A DNA stretch of 64,000 bases, taken from the NCBI RefSeq assembly GCF_958979055.1, contig NC_084899.1:22511501-22575500 (forward strand), read 5' to 3'. Both the position numbers and the translations under genes were made by a program. Below the pieces are notes generated by a model. It was not told the DNA's origin. It did not search any database and was given only the letters and a program-made list of their open reading frames with translations. Source of the stretch: Alnus glutinosa (lineage: Eukaryota; Streptophyta; Magnoliopsida; Fagales; Betulaceae). Numbering within the stretch: position 1 is the stretch's first letter; the number at the start of each line of letters is the position of its first letter. Shown here in pieces: positions 60,478 through 64,000 of the stretch.

Positions 60478-61435
60478 CACATGGAACAGCCGTTTAATTA
60501 AGCTACATACATTAATTGTGGGAATATTACGATTGTGATGAGACCGTTAAGTGAGAAATTAGTCAAATTCGAATTATTATTGGTTTTTAATTGAATGTGC
60601 CAAACTATATAACATGTTCAACTGATAATCTAGCTCACACATAGCTAATAATCTAGATTTTGACCATCAACCAACCAGCATATTATAATGTTGATCATGT
60701 TATGGGGTATTTGAACCTCGAACAACAAACAGATCCTACAATAAGAAAACAAAACAAAACAAAACAAAATTGTGGGTAGGTTTGATAATGGCCTTGAAAT
60801 GTGCTTTTTTTTTTCTTTTTTTTTTTTTGTAGGATTTAATTACATTTGAAAAGTACGTTTTATATTTGGGGAAAGTACACTTTAGCTAGCCCCCTGAACT
60901 ATTTTTAGATTTTTATTTACACCTCCAAACTTTCAAAAATTGGCATTTGAGCCCCCTGAACTTTGCATTTTTTTATCCAAAATATCCTTGAAGTTACTAA
61001 AAAATAATATTGAAAAAAATAAAATAACCGTTTGAAATACAATTAAGGAAGCTAATATGAAAATGGCCACCCCTTTTTGATACTTTTAGTTTTTCTCGTT
61101 TATATTTTGAAAAGTGTTTTATATTTTGAGTTGTTTATTAATGGTTTTGAAAGGACAAAAAACATGTATTTTTTGTTTTAAAAAGAAAAATGTATTTTCA
61201 AAACCGTTAACAAAGGATCGAGTCATTTGTTTTTTTATTTATTTTTTTTTTTCTTTGGGTAAAAGAGAAAGGGGCATTGTCTCTTAGAGCCCCTTATAGC
61301 CTCTTCTAGCCTTTATCTCTTGTTAATTATGAGAAGGTATGCATTCGTAGCTTTCTAGTTGCCTTTGAGGCATTGACTGTGAAGGCCGGCATTTGGACTA
61401 TGAACAACAAACATATCCTAAAATTGTAAAAAGAC

Positions 61436-61466
<31 letters not shown>

Positions 61467-63475
61467 TACTTTTTGGGTGGTAGATGAAGATAGAGCAAGG
61501 TACATTATTTTCTAAGATCCTATTTTTCCTCCATTGGAGCCCATTACACCTAATTAATTAATTGCTTGAATTCAGGCCATCTAACTCACAACTTTCTTAA
61601 TATTTACTTTCAAATAATTGGCCACTTCTTGTTAGAAATAATAAATTAATCCACATTTTCATATTTTTCCCTTTCAAAAATCAGTTCACCATCCCACTTT
61701 TGTTTTATGTTTTAACCATTAATCGTTAAGTTTGCATTTGCTTAATTTGCTTAATTTTAATTTGGAGTAAAACTTTGTCCATGAAAACCTCGATCCCATT
61801 TCTGTTGTTGGTAATTTTGCTGTCTAGATCGATAGCAATTCAGAAAGCAAATTAGTGTGAGAAAGCTCTTATGAGGTTATTTCGGGCAACCAACACATTT
61901 GCTCAGACAGATAACTCCATAAAGGCTCGATTTCTCACATTTGTCGGGGATTCAAATCCAAATTTCAGTGGGATTGCTACTTGATGTGTTAGTTCATGGA
62001 TGGATGAGAAGATGACAAATGGCTAAACTGCCATGGCTGGAATAACACGTACGTATAGTACGTGTGGCACTTTCTGAAAATAGAACTTGATAGCCCTAAC
62101 CTTTTAAACCAAAGTTGATATTTGTCTTTGTTGATAGTGACACGCTTGTGCACACCAGCCCAACAAGTAGCAAGTACACACCACGGTCACTTTTCCATGG
62201 GCCTGACCTTTTGCACACAATCATAATGATCATGCCCCCACAAAATCCTTCTCCTTTGACAAAATTTTCTGCATTTATTGTTTGATTTCTGATTATTTTT
62301 TGCCCATGAATCTTTGGGAAATACAAAAAGAAAGTTCAAATCAGAAACCCAATTGAAACTCCCTATTTAGGAGTAAGATCAACTATGATCCATGGATTCA
62401 TTCCCTTGTGATATTCATTTGCTAAAATTATAAGATACATATATCCCACAAAATGATGACCCATTAATTGAATGGTCCAAGTAATTTAGGTCGTTTAGGG
62501 CGCATCATTCAAAATTTTTTTGATTTGGCATACTTGTACAGTTAGATGCAACGACATCAAACCTGATCATGAAATAATTTTTACTTAATTTTTACTTGAA
62601 ATAGAGAGAATCTTTATCCTTTTTTACAAGATTTAGTGGTTAATAGGTCATAAGTTAATCAATGCTTGGAGTAACATTCTCACGATTACTACTAAGCTAC
62701 CGCTCTTAAGTTTTTCATTAAGAGTGCATTTGGCTTCAGGATTTTTTAGGTCAAATGCGCGTGTTTAAATAAAATTATCGAAAGTGTTCTGTTTGAAAGT
62801 GCTTTGAAAATGTTGAAGAAATTACGTTTTCACACAACGGGTAAGGGGGTGCATGCGTTTTTAAAAGTCGAACCACATTTTCAATGACAAAAGCAGTACT
62901 TTTTTTTCTTTCAAATTTTACTAAATGCATAACTACGTTTTTTAAAATCTGTTATTCAACCCTCAGATAAAGAGACGTCTACCCACCTTACTAGCAACAG
63001 ATTAAGCTGCTAGAAAGCCGCTGTGCGTTAGCACATCTATTTTCTTGCTGTACTATTTGATTGCTCCCGCCCCAACGTCAATCAAGGAAGCTAAATAATT
63101 AAGCAAGTTTTCATTAATTGCATTTAAAACTCTATTTTTTCAAATTATACGTTTTAAAACTGGTAAATCAAATCAACACTAAGCCTTTGATCTGTTAAGA
63201 TTATTACCTCTTAACTTTTTGCCTAAAACAAAACCAAGAACTAATTTTTCAATCGTGACCACAAAAATTCAGAGGGACATGATAAGATATGTATGAAGGG
63301 ATTATCAATATTGTGAAGAGGGAGGTGCATATTTATGTGCCATGTGGGTAAGAATATGACTGATTTGGAGTCCTCCTATAGCCTATAGGGTCTACACCAT
63401 CTTGGACAAATTAGGGTTTTTAATTGATGGTTATATGATTGAGAATATGATGAAAGTGATTGCGTCGGCAACCTC

Positions 63476-63528
<53 letters not shown>

Positions 63529-64000
63529 TTATGCCTTTATTTATTTCTTTGATTATTTGCTTATTTTGGGGTTCGTCCGATGAAGGCTATTTAAGTTTGT
63601 GGTGAGATGAGATTTAGATGGGATTTAAGTTGAATTGAGTGATTTGAATCCTCGTTTAATCTTTGTGGTGATTATGAGATCTAATTGCTACAAAGATTAA
63701 TGCTATAAATTATATTTGTATCTCAAAATTGGTTTACAATATATTAATGTGACAATTTCAACCAATTAATCTTATTATTTCTTTTTCCTTTTTTAGAGTA
63801 ATGTTACATATTATATCCATATCTTATCCTCATCTCACAGTCTCACTAGACCGATCGACAATGTCCATTAGCTCTTGTTAAAAAAAAAAAAAAAAAAAAT
63901 TACAGACCGATAGGTATTGACACATCACTCTAATAGGATGGAGTTGTAGTATGTTACATTAGTATTATGGGATTATAGCATTACTCTTACCATTAATCTT
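58835..64000. other. Gene-free stretch to the window end
   Basis: Contains diverged GTACTACAG-family sequence (about 59270-59490), the dispersed repeat (59790-60020), GA microsatellite (60438-60474), a degraded Harbinger-like element (62718-63183) and a T run of about 40 (63477-63516). The minus-strand frame at 62096-62326 has no recognised features. No gene supported. Confidence 0.45.

Noticed and set aside
62096-62326. 76-codon minus-strand frame
   Set aside because: Non-random-looking in part, but no domain, splice partner or upstream promoter seen; not enough to call a gene.

Overview
The window is nuclear DNA of a flowering plant. All genes have GT-AG introns, three encode chloroplast-targeted proteins, and the rest is AT-rich sequence full of SSRs, MITEs, truncated LINEs and a solo LTR. 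The gene content (psaE, a YUCCA, tau GSTs, GRXS12) and the repeats fit a woody eudicot. An order such as Fagales is only a guess; nothing here proves it.

I could assemble seven gene models exon by exon, checking reading phase at every junction: (1) an uncharacterised 727-aa protein on the minus strand (1760-6132, 7 exons) with an in-frame 405-bp internal duplication; (2) nuclear psaE on the plus strand (17083-19214, 3 exons); (3) a DUF3493/LPA1-like chloroplast membrane protein on the minus strand (22267-25199, 4 exons); (4, 5) two tandem tau-class glutathione S-transferases on the plus strand (26318-27587 and 28864-29948, 2 exons each); (6) a chloroplast glutaredoxin of the S12 type on the minus strand (31305-37170, 5 exons including a 27-nt micro-exon); (7) a YUC8-like flavin monooxygenase of auxin biosynthesis on the minus strand (44815-46434, 3 exons) with a TATA box. 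The genes look functionally independent. Photosynthesis/plastid redox (psaE, LPA1-like, GRXS12) and detoxification (GSTU) are only loosely linked.

Between and inside the genes: 7-16 kb is transposon territory, with two related retroposons, a CACTA-like remnant with GCGACGAC-type subterminal repeats and a coiled-coil ORF, a TIR element with 9-bp target duplication and a GC-rich cargo, and a 670-bp fold-back. The 17-37 kb gene cluster has MITEs inside introns of psaE, GST and the GRX neighbourhood, LINE 3' tails, a SINE and a threefold 237-bp tandem repeat. From 37 to 44 kb are a solo LTR with perfect TSD and degraded retroelement sequence. From 46.8 to 64 kb I see no gene: only MITEs, microsatellites, hairpins and AT-rich filler.

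I found no clearly new biological system. The best leads are the exon duplication that turned a splice-acceptor region into coding sequence, the nested insertions with readable target-site duplications, and a MULE-type TIR family with one cargo-bearing member. Exon boundaries are my manual reading and need transcript data.
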